NCBI GenBank assembly: GCA_016946835.1
Contig: JACVTC010000074.1
Coordinates: forward strand, 801,001 to 865,000
Direction of reading: 5' to 3'
DNA length: 64,000 nucleotides
Source: Neocallimastix lanati (nom. inval.)
Lineage: Eukaryota; Neocallimastigomycota; Neocallimastigomycetes; Neocallimastigales; Neocallimastigaceae
The position numbers and the translations under genes were made by a program. Position 1 is the first letter of the stretch; the number at the start of each line of letters is the position of its first letter. Below, piece by piece: positions 11,567 to 23,231 of this stretch. The notes beneath the pieces are model-generated. The model ran no database searches. It had not been told where the DNA came from and saw only the letters and a list, made by a program, of their open reading frames with translations.

Positions 11567-12789
11567 TGTCACGAATACTAGTGGATTTGAGGTTAAAATT
11601 CACTATTAGATCAATTGAAATTTAGTTTAGTTATTGACAAAAATTATTTTAATTCGATTTTAATTATTAAAATAAATATTAGAAGCATTAAATAATTAGA
11701 AGTCAAAGGGTTTGGACTTATTTAATAAAGATAATTTAATTTATTTTAACCCTTAAGAATTTAATAAAAATAACCTGAAGAAAAACAATGACAACTCAAC
11801 AAATAATGGAAATATTATATTGACATTCCCACTAAAAGTATATTCATTAGAAAGCTACGAAAGAGAACTACAACATATGTTAAAATTAACCTTATTGGAC
11901 AACTAGATAACGAGATATTGGACTTTAAAAATATTCTAAATATAAAAAATAATTTAATTATTTAATTAAGACCCTAAATTATTAATTAAAAAATCTATAT
12001 TAGATAAGATCTCTTAACTTGGAAATTATATTATTAATTTTTATTATTAATTAAAAAATACAGAATTAGTTATTAGTAATAGTTTTATAATATTTTAAAT
12101 AAGTTTATATGTTTTATATATTTTATTATTATATATTTTATTCAATTATTTTCTAAAAGATTCTATGGAATTCTTTATCATTCTAAAGATTTCCGAAAGA
12201 GAATTTTTAATTAGTTTTAATATTTTATTTTATTTTTTATTATTAAATTAGTTTTATTATTAAATTGTTTTATGATTAATTATATAGTATTGTATTAAAA
12301 GATTCTTATCAATATTATTTTATTATTATATCTTATATAGTTTATATACATATATGAATATATTAAGATTAGAATGTATTATTTAATTATATTGTTAATT
12401 ATTATTTTAGTTTAATATAAAAAGGATTTGAAATTCCATATTTTGAATTCTTTGTAAGATTATTAACCTATTAATCTAATTTGAATCTATTAACATAAAG
12501 TTAATGAATTAATTATAACAATAAATAATTCTTTTTATTAATCTTAGTTAATTTTATTATTAAAAATATATTAAATAAAGTTCTAATAAAACATAAATCT
12601 TAAATATTGAAATTTTAATTATAAAACTCTGTGTGTATTATTTATTATTTAAAATTAATTAAATTGTTATAATTTATAAGAACATTTTGACCTGACCAAT
12701 TTAACTCATATTAGGAAAGATATAGCAAGAATCTAACCTATCACTCAATAAGATTTAACTGTAATCTTACCACCTATAAAAACTTTTCA
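11567..12789 (+). mobile_element. LTR-like element with TTTTA target duplication upstream of tRNA copy 5
   Basis: The element has TG...CA ends (TGTCACGAATACTAG ... AAAACTTTTCA) and a perfect 5-bp duplication TTTTA at 11562-11566 and 12790-12794. The interrupted target rejoins as GGGTTAGCTTTTA / CATTTAAATTATGTGCC, matching the uninterrupted flank near 5665-5690. The interior (about 1.2 kb) has no open frame. It shares TTCACTATTA near the start and TTGACCTGACC/TTGACCTAATC near the end with the element at 15869. It is most likely a solo LTR; orientation follows that similarity. Confidence 0.6.
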
Positions 12790-12806
12790 TTTTACATTTA
12801 AATTAT

Positions 12807-12820
12807 GTGCCAACTTCACT
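12807..12820 (-). pseudogene. 5' fragment of tRNA-Met gene (inverted)
   Basis: Read on the minus strand, GTGAAGTTGGCACA is followed by TAATTTAAATGTAAAA. This is the same truncated tRNA 5' end and junction as at 5651 and 6444, with one extra change in the acceptor stem. Confidence 0.5.
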
Positions 12821-13457
12821 CCTTGAGTTTTCAATAAAATATTTTCCTTGGAAAATTAAGTAGGAATAATAAAATTAATTACTGATTATAGGGTAAGCTT
12901 TTATATTTATATACATATGTTATTTAAAAATAATATTATTTATTATTTAAAAAGTAACTTTTAAATGATAATTAATACTAATAGATTATTAATAAATGAT
13001 AAATATTAAATAAAATTAAAAATAAAAATATAATATATGCTGTTTAATTTTTTATCAATAACTATTGATAATAATATTTAAATTTCTTTATTTGAAATTA
13101 ATAATAAAAATAAATTAATTATAAGTGAAATTAAACTTTTTATTTTTTTATTTTTTTTAGTATCAACTAACATTTATTTAAGTATAATTAATGAAAATAA
13201 TTTTTTTTTTAACTGTTATTGTTATCATATTATATAAATATTATTGTAATTTTTTTTTTTTTTTATATTTTTATTTTTATATATAATATTTATTTATTAG
13301 TAAATCTAATAATTATTAAAAGTTGGTTAAATTAATACTTATACTTACATGATCTTATAAAATTTTCCATTTAAAAACAATAATTAATTATAAAAAAGAT
13401 ATATTTTTTTAATTATTAATACTCTATTAAATAATATTTAAAAATAAATTTAAAATA

Positions 13458-13530
13458 TGCGAAGTGTGAGGTTCAAACTCACGACCTTAAGATTATGAGA
13501 CTTACGCGCTGCCGACTACGCCAACTTCGC
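13458..13530 (-). tRNA. tRNA-Met(CAT), copy 6, probably a pseudogene
   Basis: The 73-nt copy has the CAT anticodon, but the T loop reads TTTGAAC instead of TTCGAAC. This changes the near-invariant C56 and damages box B. A second change turns the D stem GCGC into GCGT (G-U tolerated). It is likely not, or poorly, transcribed. Confidence 0.75.
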
Positions 13531-14434
13531 TTTCATTGGTTTTTTAAAAATATTCAATTTATAAATCAAATCTCAATAAAATTTATAATTGTAACCTAAT
13601 CCAAAATTAAAAATTAAACATAATTTAAATTCATGTAAAAATAAAAGTATTTATATACATTATTAATAAAACTAATTCATTATTATTTATACTTAAATAT
13701 TAATTATTACATAAATATATGAATTATTACCGAAATAAATAATTATATTTATCAAATTGTTCTAAAAAGAGGTTTTATAATAAAACATTAATATTAAAAT
13801 TATATATAAATGTTATATTTATTTACTCAAAATGATAATTTTAAATAAAAATACTAATAGAAAGAATAATAAATTATAACGTTATTAGCAAAATTTTAAT
13901 ATAATTTTATTTAAAAATGATTAATAGTAAAGTAGGTTACTTTTTAATTTTTTTTTTTTTTTTTGGTATTTTACTTTTATACTATTTTTATCAGTTGTGC
14001 TATTGCGTTTATTATTCATTATAATCTATTATAATAAATTCTACAAAATAAAAATAAGTATTTTTATACTTATTTTCATTCCTTTATAATAATTAAGTAA
14101 TAATTAATTATTAAATAGATGTAATAATTTAATTATATTTATTTATATAATTAAATTATTATATAAATTATTACATTTTGTTGAAAATTTTATATTGGAA
14201 AATTAAATATGAATAATTAGGATAGTTTTCACGTTGATTTGCTTGAAAATTTTATTTGACGTTAATTTATATATCGTAATACCTAATAAAATAGTAATCA
14301 ATAACAAATAATAAATATTAATTAATATAAAAGTAACGTTCAGAAAAATTGAATTAGTCTTATTTTAGATATTACTCTTTAGAACATTTAATAATTATAG
14401 AATTTTTAAAGTAAAAATTAAAAGGTAAAATTAT

Positions 14435-14507
14435 TGCGAAGTGTGAGGTTCGAACTCACGACCTTAAGATTATGAGACTTACGCGCTGCGGACTGCGCCA
14501 ACTTCGC
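14435..14507 (-). tRNA. tRNA-Met(CAT), copy 7, probably impaired
   Basis: The 73-nt copy has the CAT anticodon, but the D loop reads AGTCCGCA instead of AGTCGGCA. One of the conserved G18-G19 pair is lost, which affects both the elbow contact and box A. An LTR-like element starts 66 bp upstream. Confidence 0.78.
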
Positions 14508-14572
14508 TTCTTGAATTTATCGTGAAAACTTTTTATTGGAAAATTAAGTATTAATGATAGGGTTAGATTTTA

Positions 14573-15272
14573 TGTTAAGATTTTGATATAATTTAAAGTT
14601 TTAATTTAAATAAAATAATATGGTCTATTAAAAAATATTCACTAAGTCGATATGTCTATATTATATAGATATATAATAATAATAATAAATATTTAAATGT
14701 TTAGTTTAATAAAAATTTATTTATAATAAACTTTGATAATTAGAATTATCAAATTAATTTGATTTTAAATTTATTTATTTTATTTAATAATAAAATATTC
14801 ATAATATATTACTATTAAGGTAATTTTACAATAACCTTACAAAGAACATAAAAGATAGATTTTTACATCTCTCTTTTATACTTTGTAAGTTACATAATAA
14901 TATTTAATTATAAGATAGTAATAATATAGTAATATAAATAATAATAAAATATAAGGATAAATTTAATTATATAATTAATTTGAATAATTGAATTTAATAT
15001 AGATATGTTGTAAACATATATAAAAACATAATATATATAAAATACACGTGACGTCAAATGTATCATTGAAATTAATCATTAATATAAACCTTATTTATTA
15101 ATATTCTCAGGATTATTAGGCCTAAGATAACCCTTTAAATATTAAACAAGAATTTATATTAATTATTAATTATTTAAATATATATATTATTTATAATTAA
15201 ATAAATAATATTTTTAATTATTGAAATGTAAATAACTGAAATTGAGATTTCAATTCAGTTATAATTTCAACA
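14573..15272 (-). mobile_element. Solo LTR (minus orientation) with TTTTA target duplication upstream of tRNA copy 7
   Basis: The 700-bp segment is bounded by TGTTAAGATTTTG on the left and TTTCAACA on the right, with perfect TTTTA duplications at 14568-14572 and 15273-15277. Read on the minus strand it starts TGTTGAAATTATAACTGAA and continues with TCAGTTATTT, matching the start of the plus-strand element at 15869 (TGTTAAGATAATAACTGAA). It is therefore the same LTR family in the opposite direction. There is no open frame. Confidence 0.65.
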
Positions 15273-15729
15273 TTTTATGTTAAATTAATAAGTCGAATAT
15301 ATCATTTAAATTAATAAAGAAATACAAATGTAATTATATTTTAAAATTTTTATAATTAATCAATATTTTTTTTATTTTGTTACAATTTTTATATATTTCT
15401 TATATATTTATTAAGGTATTAATGATTAAAATATAATAAGAATAAAGAAATTATTAAATGTTTAGTATCATATATTTTATACGTAGTTTATATTTAATTT
15501 TAAAGAGCCGAAATGAAAAAATAAAAAATTTTTAATAATTTTTTTACCAAATTTTGAAATTCCCATAATTTTTAAATTTTTTAAAAAAAATTATTAATTA
15601 AAATACTATGCATACTTTTATTTTTATTATCTTATTATAATAATAATAATATGAAATATGTGAATTGTGATATTTTTTTAATTATTAAAAATTTATTAAA
15701 ATATAACTTTAGATGGAATTTAAAAATTT

Positions 15730-15802
15730 TGCGAAGTGTGAGGTTCGAACTCACGACCTTAAGATTATGAGACTTACGCGCTGCCGACTGCGCCAACTTC
15801 GC
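15730..15802 (-). tRNA. tRNA-Met(CAT), elongator, copy 8
   Basis: Intact 73-nt gene with CAT anticodon and T5 run 4 nt downstream. An LTR-like element begins 67 bp upstream. Confidence 0.93.
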
Positions 15803-15868
15803 TTCTTGTCATTTTTTGAATAATTTTTTATTGGAAAAGTAAGTGTTGATGATAGGGTTAGCTTTTAT

Positions 15869-16561
15869 TGTTAAGATAATAACTGAATTTCATATCAATT
15901 TCAATTTCAATAATTCAGTTATTTGAATTTCACTATTAATCAATAATAATATATATTAATTATTATTAAATTGACTTTATTAAAATATTTAGGAAATAGT
16001 CTAGGCCAACTAATTGACTAAATATTATTAACCTATTGAAATTAATATATATTAAATAATGTAAACAAGTGATTGTCATATTAAATTAATTTCTATATTA
16101 ATTTATTATCAAAATTATTATTATTTTAATTATAAAATATAATATTTAGCTATATTAGATATTAGATTCTTATGTTTTATTTATATTTTATTTATATTAA
16201 ATATTTATATTATTATCTTACTTTATATTATCAATATCAAACTTATATTAAACTATTTCATATTCATATTAATAATTAATATTTTAATAATTAATTATTT
16301 TATATAAATACATATTTAAATCTTTTGATTAATCCTTGGTAGGATTATTACAATTTAAATTATAATAATAATTATATAAAATAATAATGTAATAAATATT
16401 ATTAAGATTAAATAAAATTTATATTTTAAATAAAAACTTAATTATAAAATTTACTAATAACAATATGTTTTAAATAAGAGTAAAATTAAGTTATTAATTA
16501 ATTACTATAATTTGGCATCTTGACCTAATCTTTACGACTAAATTATCTCAAAACTTTAACA
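15869..16561 (+). mobile_element. Solo LTR-like element upstream of tRNA copy 8
   Basis: The segment starts TGTTAAGATAATAACTG and ends CTTTAACA, with inverted TGTTAA/TTAACA termini, and spans 693 bp, close to the 700 bp of the related element at 14573. Its first 70 bp match that element in inverse orientation. The flanks (TTTAT left, TTTCG right) do not form a clean duplication, so the right border may have been altered. Confidence 0.5.
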
Positions 16562-18020
16562 TTTCGTATGTATAATCAAAAATAAAATTTTATCAATGAA
16601 TATTATAAAAAATAATAAATAAAAAAAAATAATAAATATTATATGTTTTTTTTTTATATTATTTTTATTATAATATATTAATGAAATTGAAATATATTAA
16701 TTTAAAATTATAATATAAAATAAAAATATATATATGAATAAATTAAAGAGTAATAAATATTTAAAATATTAATGTCATAAAAAGTTTCATTTAATATATA
16801 TAAAAAATTGTTAAAACTAATTCAAAAATTTTCTTTTTAGATAATTATTATTAGTTAATTGATATATATTGATTCGTGTTAATTAAAAGCTCAGTTTAGA
16901 ATTTTCTACTTAAATTATTTTAAAAAAAAATTATTTATAGTACACATAAATTTTCTTGAAAAGTATAAGCCAAATTTCATATTTTTTTAATGTATCTGAA
17001 TATTCTTATAACATTTTCCTAATCTTCCATTGTGGGTTCTTTTGATTTTCTGGCAGCTTTACTAATAGCAAAAATAATGTTGGAACTTGTGTATATTGTT
17101 AGGTATATGAGGATTCCTAGGACTCTCTGATGGGATGTTTCATCTATTTTTTGTTTAATTGTTGTTTTTTAACTTATTTCATTATTTATTTTGCATATTA
17201 TTGTATTTTTGATAATATTTTATTTATTATTATTTGTTTCTGAAAATTTGTTATTATTGATGTTGTTAATAATAATGTTATTACTGATATCATAATTAGT
17301 GTTACTGTTATAATCATTAATATTAGTATTGTTATTATTATTACTATTATTATTTTAGTATATTTATTATTATTATTATGATAGTTTCTATTGAATTTAT
17401 TATTAATATTTTTGTAATTATATTTTACTTAGACTTCCTTTCTAACAAAATTAATAACTAAAAAAATTATAATTTATTTTAATTATTAATTTTTAATTAT
17501 TTTATTATTATTTTATTATTTAATTTATTATTAATTAATAATAAAAAATTGACATAAATATTTTTTAATAATTAATAATTATAATATTTTTGAAAAATAA
17601 TAATAATTAAATTTATTTATCTTATTAATATTTATTTAACTTATTAATATTTATTCATTTATATATTAATGAAATTATTTATTTAATAAATATAAATGTT
17701 CATTCATATTATAATTAATGTTTAATAAAGAAATGGGTTGAGAGTATTCTTGAAATAACATTCAAATTAATTTTTCTTTAATATTATTCTATTTATTACA
17801 TATATTATTTTTGGTTTAAATATAATAATTAAATGAAAATTAATAGATTTAACTTTATCATTACAAAATGAATGTAATTCAATTTCAATTAAATTTCAAC
17901 ATTCACTTTTTAAAGTTCTTTAGAATAAATTCAATTTTTTTTAATTAAAGGTAATTATTATTTAATAAATTAATATTACTTATAATATTACTTTATCAAA
18001 TTTTTTATATTAATCATAGT
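16562..18020. other. AT-rich intergenic region with a copia relic
   Basis: Apart from the copia fragment at 17028-17132 and the last 350 bp, which match the flank of gene C at 21330-21715, this holds only AT-rich and TTATTA-rich sequence. Confidence 0.5.
17028..17132 (-). pseudogene. Relic of copia pol (end of reverse transcriptase region)
   Basis: Minus-strand translation contains LIYL, IIFAISKAARKSKEP and MED. These align with LLYL, IIFSVSKAARRAKEP and MED of the full copia element (about 48355-48446), then a stop interrupts. Only about 35 codons are recognisable, so it is an old fragment of a related element. Confidence 0.7.
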
Positions 18021-18142
18021 GAAACTTTAATTTTACAAATAATATAAATTTCATTGAAATTACGTTTTTAATAAAAAAATTTTTAAAACTTAAAAAATAA
18101 TAAAAATAATATTCTCTAATAATATTTATTTTTATTTAAACA
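18021..18142 (+). promoter_or_regulatory. Conserved upstream module of gene B
   Basis: Block 1 is AACTTTAATTTTACAAAT plus AATATAAATTTC; block 2 is AAAAATAATAAAAATAAT plus TATTTTTATTT. Same order as in the other family genes. Block 1 begins about 240 bp upstream of the ATG at 18260. Confidence 0.55.
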
Positions 18143-18259
18143 AACCACCTAAAAATACAATTATTGTATATAGATTTCATTGTAAATATTCAAACATTTA
18201 ATTGTGTATATTGAAAATCTTTTTATCCTTAACTTACCTTTTAGAAGATCCTTTTCAAC

Positions 18260-20514
18260 ATGCTTTCCAATAAACTTTTAATGTATTCTATTTTAAAATA
18301 AAATGTTTATAAAATAATGGTGTATATTAATAAATGATATTGAAAAAATAGTTTTAGAGATATATATATTAATTTTATTTCTTAACTATTATTTCAAACC
18401 TTTTGTCTTAAAAAAAAAATATTATAGTGTTGTTGGTTTATTATTTTTAGGTAACTTGACTTCTTCAGCTGTAGTTGAAGGTATTTTTTAATACTTTTTT
18501 TTTTAAAAAAAAAAAAAAATAAAATAAATTTATTCATTGAATAAATATAAAAATAAATAAATGTTTAAATTTATACTATAATTTTTCCTACTAATATTAT
18601 TAATTCTTTATTATGTATTTAAAATTTTCTTGTTAAATTTTGAATAAAATAAAAAAATATAATAAAAAATAAATAAAATAAAATAAAAAAAAAAAAAAGA
18701 TTTAGTAGACTGCAGTACTGCCATGAGTGATTGGAACGAAGGAAGCCCTACTCCTTGTACAGGAAGTACCATTGCTTCATGTTGTATTGAAGGAAATAAA
18801 TTGTATAAAATTAATAGTGGGGATACTACTTGTGGTGGTGAGGAAACATTATCTGCAGGTATTCATGTCATTAATAAAGCAGGTACAAATAGTGGTGAAT
18901 TAACGTTAGGATCAGGGGATTACACCGATAATTTAAGTAATATTTTACTTTATATTTGTAACAGCTCTACTTGTACTCGTACCTATGGTTATATTAAAGA
19001 TGCAAGTAATTACTATTCCATTCTTCTTAACGGTAATACAAAACTTGCTGATGGTAATGCAATTACAACACCTACTGGTACTTATTCTACAACTTGTAGC
19101 AGTAATAAAGGAAAGTTGATTAAACCAACTGATCCTGGAAGTACAGTTTATCTCTGTCTTACGGATGACTTTGGTATTGCATTTCCTGGAGATAGTATTA
19201 CTTCAGCCAATTATCTAATGGATAAAGTAAATACCGTAACTTCTGACGATAAAACTTACAATGAGAAAGTAGTTATAACAACTGATGATTATGCAGTTGC
19301 CTTTAACAATCTTTATGAAAGTAAGAAATAAACGAAGAAAGAAAAAATTTTAGAAAAGATATAATACAATAGATAATTTTTAAATTTTTAAAAAGACAAA
19401 CATTTAAAAATAAATTACTGACTTATAATTTTTTATCTTATATTATTTTTATAAAAAATTTAATAATAATTTTATAACTAACAAAAAAAAAAAATTTAAA
19501 AAAAATAATTACATAATATTTAAATTAGGTGGAGAAAATACTATAAATGAAGTTTTAGAAGATTGTTATGACAGTACTTCAGGAAAAATTATGGCAAGTA
19601 ATGATAATATATGTAATGGAGAGAATTGTGCCTCCTACTATAAATGTACTGAAGGACTCTGTGAATTATCTACCGAAACGGTTATTCCAAGAAGTACAGA
19701 AAATACACCAAAATGTGTTACAGAAGAAGCAGCAACAGCAGCAAATAGTAAATGTAAGTAAATATAAAAATAAAGATGACTATTTAATACTTGTAAATAA
19801 CAATTTATATATATTATTATTTTATATAAAATAGGTGAAGGTAAATTAGATGCCGGTTATTACTATTATTCAGTCGCAGATACCAACATTGGAGCTGAGG
19901 CAACGACATTATACACTTGTCCTGGAAGTGGTTATTGTGAAAAAGTTGATAGACCTATTGGTTATTACGTAAATGCTCTTACTACTGGTGCATCGGATGC
20001 TTATCTTGCATGTTCTCGTGGTGGTACAGAAGGTTCTTATACTTATTCTTGTGCAACAACCTCAAATAATAATGGATCTAGTTGTAGTGCTGCTGGTTTA
20101 TATACCAATACTAATCTCTTCCTTTGTACAAGTAACACTGGAAACGGAATACAATTAGATGCTAGTTCAAGTTACTTAGTTAGTGTTGCTTCCAATTTCT
20201 TAGGTATTGTAAAAGCAGCGAATTTCGTTGTTATAAAGGTTGATGCCAGTAAAAATATCACAGTACAACAATATAAAGATGATGGCAAAAGTGAAGATGG
20301 TGTCAGATACAAATACACAAACAAAGATGATGAAAGCAATAAGATAATTATAAGAACTGACACTGCATCTAAAAATGCTATTTGTAATGAAAATATAAGT
20401 AAAATGTCTGAATTCAAGAGAAACTTTGCTGCTAATCATGATACTACTGATGACAGTATTATCGGTAAAGACTATGTTGAATACTTTGAAGCTGTTACTC
20501 GAAAAGCAAATTAA
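18260..20514 (+). CDS. Gene B: secreted cysteine-rich GYY-repeat protein, scaffoldin-like family
   Basis: Exons are 18260-18282, 18428-18480, 18706-19320 (18700 is an equally in-frame acceptor), 19529-19753 and 19835-20514. The total is 1596 nt, giving 531 residues. The signal peptide is split by intron 1 (MLSNKLL, then IVVGLLFLGNLTSSA). Exon 3 has the family module with LYICNSSTCTRTYGYIKD and NYYSILLNGN. Exon 4 carries the compact Cys module (KIMASNDNICNGENCASYY, CTEGLC). Exon 5 carries GYYYYSVAD, GYYVNAL and RYKYTN, then a polar C-terminus (EFKRNFAANH, DYVEYFEAVTRKAN). No transmembrane segment follows the signal peptide, so secretion is likely. The 5' flank of about 600 bp is homologous to that of gene C. 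Function is unknown; the link to gut-fungal scaffoldins is inference. Confidence 0.82.
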
Positions 20515-20645
20515 TATATGAAAAGTTGTTGAAGTATTAATTATTAAAAAAAAAATATATATATATATAAACCAAAGAAAATGTTTTTTTTTTTTTTAAG
20601 AAATTAGTTTTATATATTTAAATATATATATTTTTGTAATTTAAA

Positions 20646-20682
<37 letters not shown>

Positions 20683-21655
20683 AAATATAATTTTTCATTC
20701 TTCATTTTTTTTTTGTAGATTTTGTGTTTTTTGATATTTATAGTTTGTATACTTAATTTAGATAAATATCATAAAAAATTAATAAACAAATAATATGAAT
20801 ATATAGGTTCGAGTAATTACATTATAGAGTGAATTAGCGATAAAAATATTGCTTTAAACAGTCAAGGTATGTAGTAACTAAATATAAAATACTATTCTTT
20901 TTTAATAAAGAAAACAAAAAAAGTTAATACAAATATTTTTATTACTATATATTTTGTTCTATCTGATTTATTTAGATTATATAAATTTGTTTTTTCTATT
21001 ACAATTTATACCAATGAATATATAATTTATAGTTAAATAATCATTATTTTGTTATTTGAATTCCTAAAAGTTAAATGAAATATTAATTATTTTTTAAAAA
21101 TAAAAAAAAAAAAAAAAAAAAAATTATTAGAATGAGCAGGATTTGAACCGGTGACTAAAAGGATTAATAAAATATAATATTATTAATATAAAATAATATT
21201 AGTAATATAAAATAAAATATATTATTATATTATTTATTAATTCATATTATTAATTTTTTTTATAATTTTCAAATAATTAATTAATATTTATTTATATTAT
21301 TATTATATGTACATTTACATATTAATGAAAATATTTATTTATTAAATATATATATCCATTCATATATTAAGTTATTTTTAATATAAGAAAAAGGGTTTGA
21401 GGGTAATCTCAAAATAATGCCATTTGATTATTTTATAATTATTTATTTTTATAGAATATTACCTATTGCATACATTATTATCCTTGTTTTAAAAAGAGAA
21501 TAATTTAATGAAAATTACCCATAGAACTTTGTCATTTCAAAATGAATGTCATTCAATTTCAATTAAATTTCAATCACTTTTTTTTAAATTTCTTATAGAG
21601 TAAAAAAAAAAATTTTTATTTGTTTTTATTAGTAATTTAGTAAATGATTATAAGG

Positions 21656-21686
<31 letters not shown>

Positions 21687-21714
21687 CATTTCAAGAAGGT
21701 TTTATTAGACCTAA
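20515..21714. other. Intergenic region between genes B and C
   Basis: AT-rich, with homopolymer runs. From about 21330 it matches the 5' flank of gene B. A possible tRNA 3' relic lies at 21130-21157. Nothing else is recognised. Confidence 0.5.
21130..21157 (-). pseudogene. Possible tRNA 3'-end relic
   Basis: The minus strand reads GTCACCGGTTCAAATCC then TGCTCATTCT, which resembles a T arm with box B followed by an acceptor strand. The T stem is mismatched and no 5' half is present, so at most this is a fragment. Confidence 0.3.
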
Positions 21715-21748
21715 TGAAACTTTAATTTTTTAAAAAATATAAATTTCG

Positions 21749-21780
<32 letters not shown>

Positions 21781-21845
21781 TTTTTAAAACCTCATAAAAT
21801 AATAAAAATAATTATAACTTCTTATATTTATTTTTATTCAAAACA
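21715..21845 (+). promoter_or_regulatory. Conserved upstream module of gene C
   Basis: Block 1 is AACTTTAATTTTTT plus AAAAATATAAATTTC; block 2 is CTCATAAAATAATAAAAATA plus TATTTTTATTCAAAAC. Block 1 begins about 260 bp upstream of the ATG at 21976. Confidence 0.55.
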
Positions 21846-21975
21846 AAACCAATTTTACAATAAAAAATAAAAACTCAACAATTGTATATTTATTTCATTG
21901 TAAATATATTCAATAGTTATAGAGAGGAACATATATTGAAACTTTGTTTACTTTACAAGTAACGGAAAGTCCAGA

Positions 21976-23200
21976 ATGTTCGCTAAGAAAGTTTTAAGGT
22001 GTCTTTTAGCATAACAGACATAAAAAAAAAAATTTTTTTTTTCATATTAAAATTATAATAAATAAATAAATTAAATAAAATAAAAAAAAAAAAATTAATA
22101 AATAAATAAATAAATAAAATAAAATAAAATAAAATAAAATAAAATAAAATAAAATAAAAATTAATATAAAATTCTTTTCTTCCAAAAAAAATTAAAATAT
22201 CTTTTTTTTTTTTTATTATTTTTTTTTTTTATTTTTAACAAAGTCTTATCCTTGTTATTGGTAGTCAATTAGCCGTTGCTAATGCTGGTAAAATTATTGA
22301 AACTTTAATTTTAATGATGATTTCTTTTAATAAAAAAAAAACCAAAAAAAAATAAATTATTAAAAAAATATAATTAAAATTAAAATAAAATATTAATCCT
22401 TATCTTTTTTAATAATCTTTTTATCCATGTTTTAAAATATATTCTTTAATGATATTTAATAACACTTAATGATAAACTAATAACAACCCACATAATTATT
22501 TATTACTATAGCTTGTGTTTTAACTTCTTCCGATGGATCCGCTTGTACTGTCGGTCAAGATAATACTTGTAGTCATGGTTATTATTTGGCAATATCTACA
22601 AGTGAATCAAATTATCAATATAATAGTGAATCTCTCACAGGCACAGATACCTATAAAAAAGTAATAAAATATGATGGTACTGCATGTTCCGTTGTTGCTG
22701 AGGGAGCTTGTTCCTCCAATACCGATGCTGGTAATATCAGTACAAGTGGTCTTTGTGTTGGTGATGGGGAAAATACTCAAGTTAAAGTTGCTTTCCAAAA
22801 TGATGGAGTATCTAACTATTTAATTCCAAAAGGTGATGGTGGTCCATTTACAGATAATAGCGATGAAACTAAGACCCATATTGTTGTAAAGTCGGCTGCT
22901 AATTCCTTCACCCTTAATAGTGACTTCAATTGTAAGTAATTGAAAAAAAAGAAAAAAAAATTTAATAAATCACAATAAAATGAAATGAAAAAAAAAATGA
23001 ATTATTAAAAAAAAAAATGAGAGAGATTAGTAGAGATAAAAACAAGAAATAGTTATTAGTAATAATAAATAGAAAAAAAAACTATTAATAAAAAAAAATA
23101 AATTAATATGAATATTTATATTTATATATTCATTTATCTATATACATATATCATTGTATTTTATAATCATTATATATTTAAATATCATTTTACTTAATTA

Positions 23201-23231
<31 letters not shown>

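Larger units (their letters stand above)
12821..14572. repeat. Segmental duplication, copy 2 (two-tRNA cassette)
   Basis: This is the counterpart of 9444-11566, without the 382-bp retroposon. Both of its tRNA genes carry changes at conserved positions, so this copy seems to be decaying. Confidence 0.75.

Noticed and set aside
15278-15730. Further LTR starting TGTTAAATTAATAAG right after the solo LTR
   Set aside because: No matching right end or target duplication could be found.
20172-20439. Hydrophobic minus-strand frames opposite exon 5 of gene B
   Set aside because: They are antisense shadows of the coding exon.
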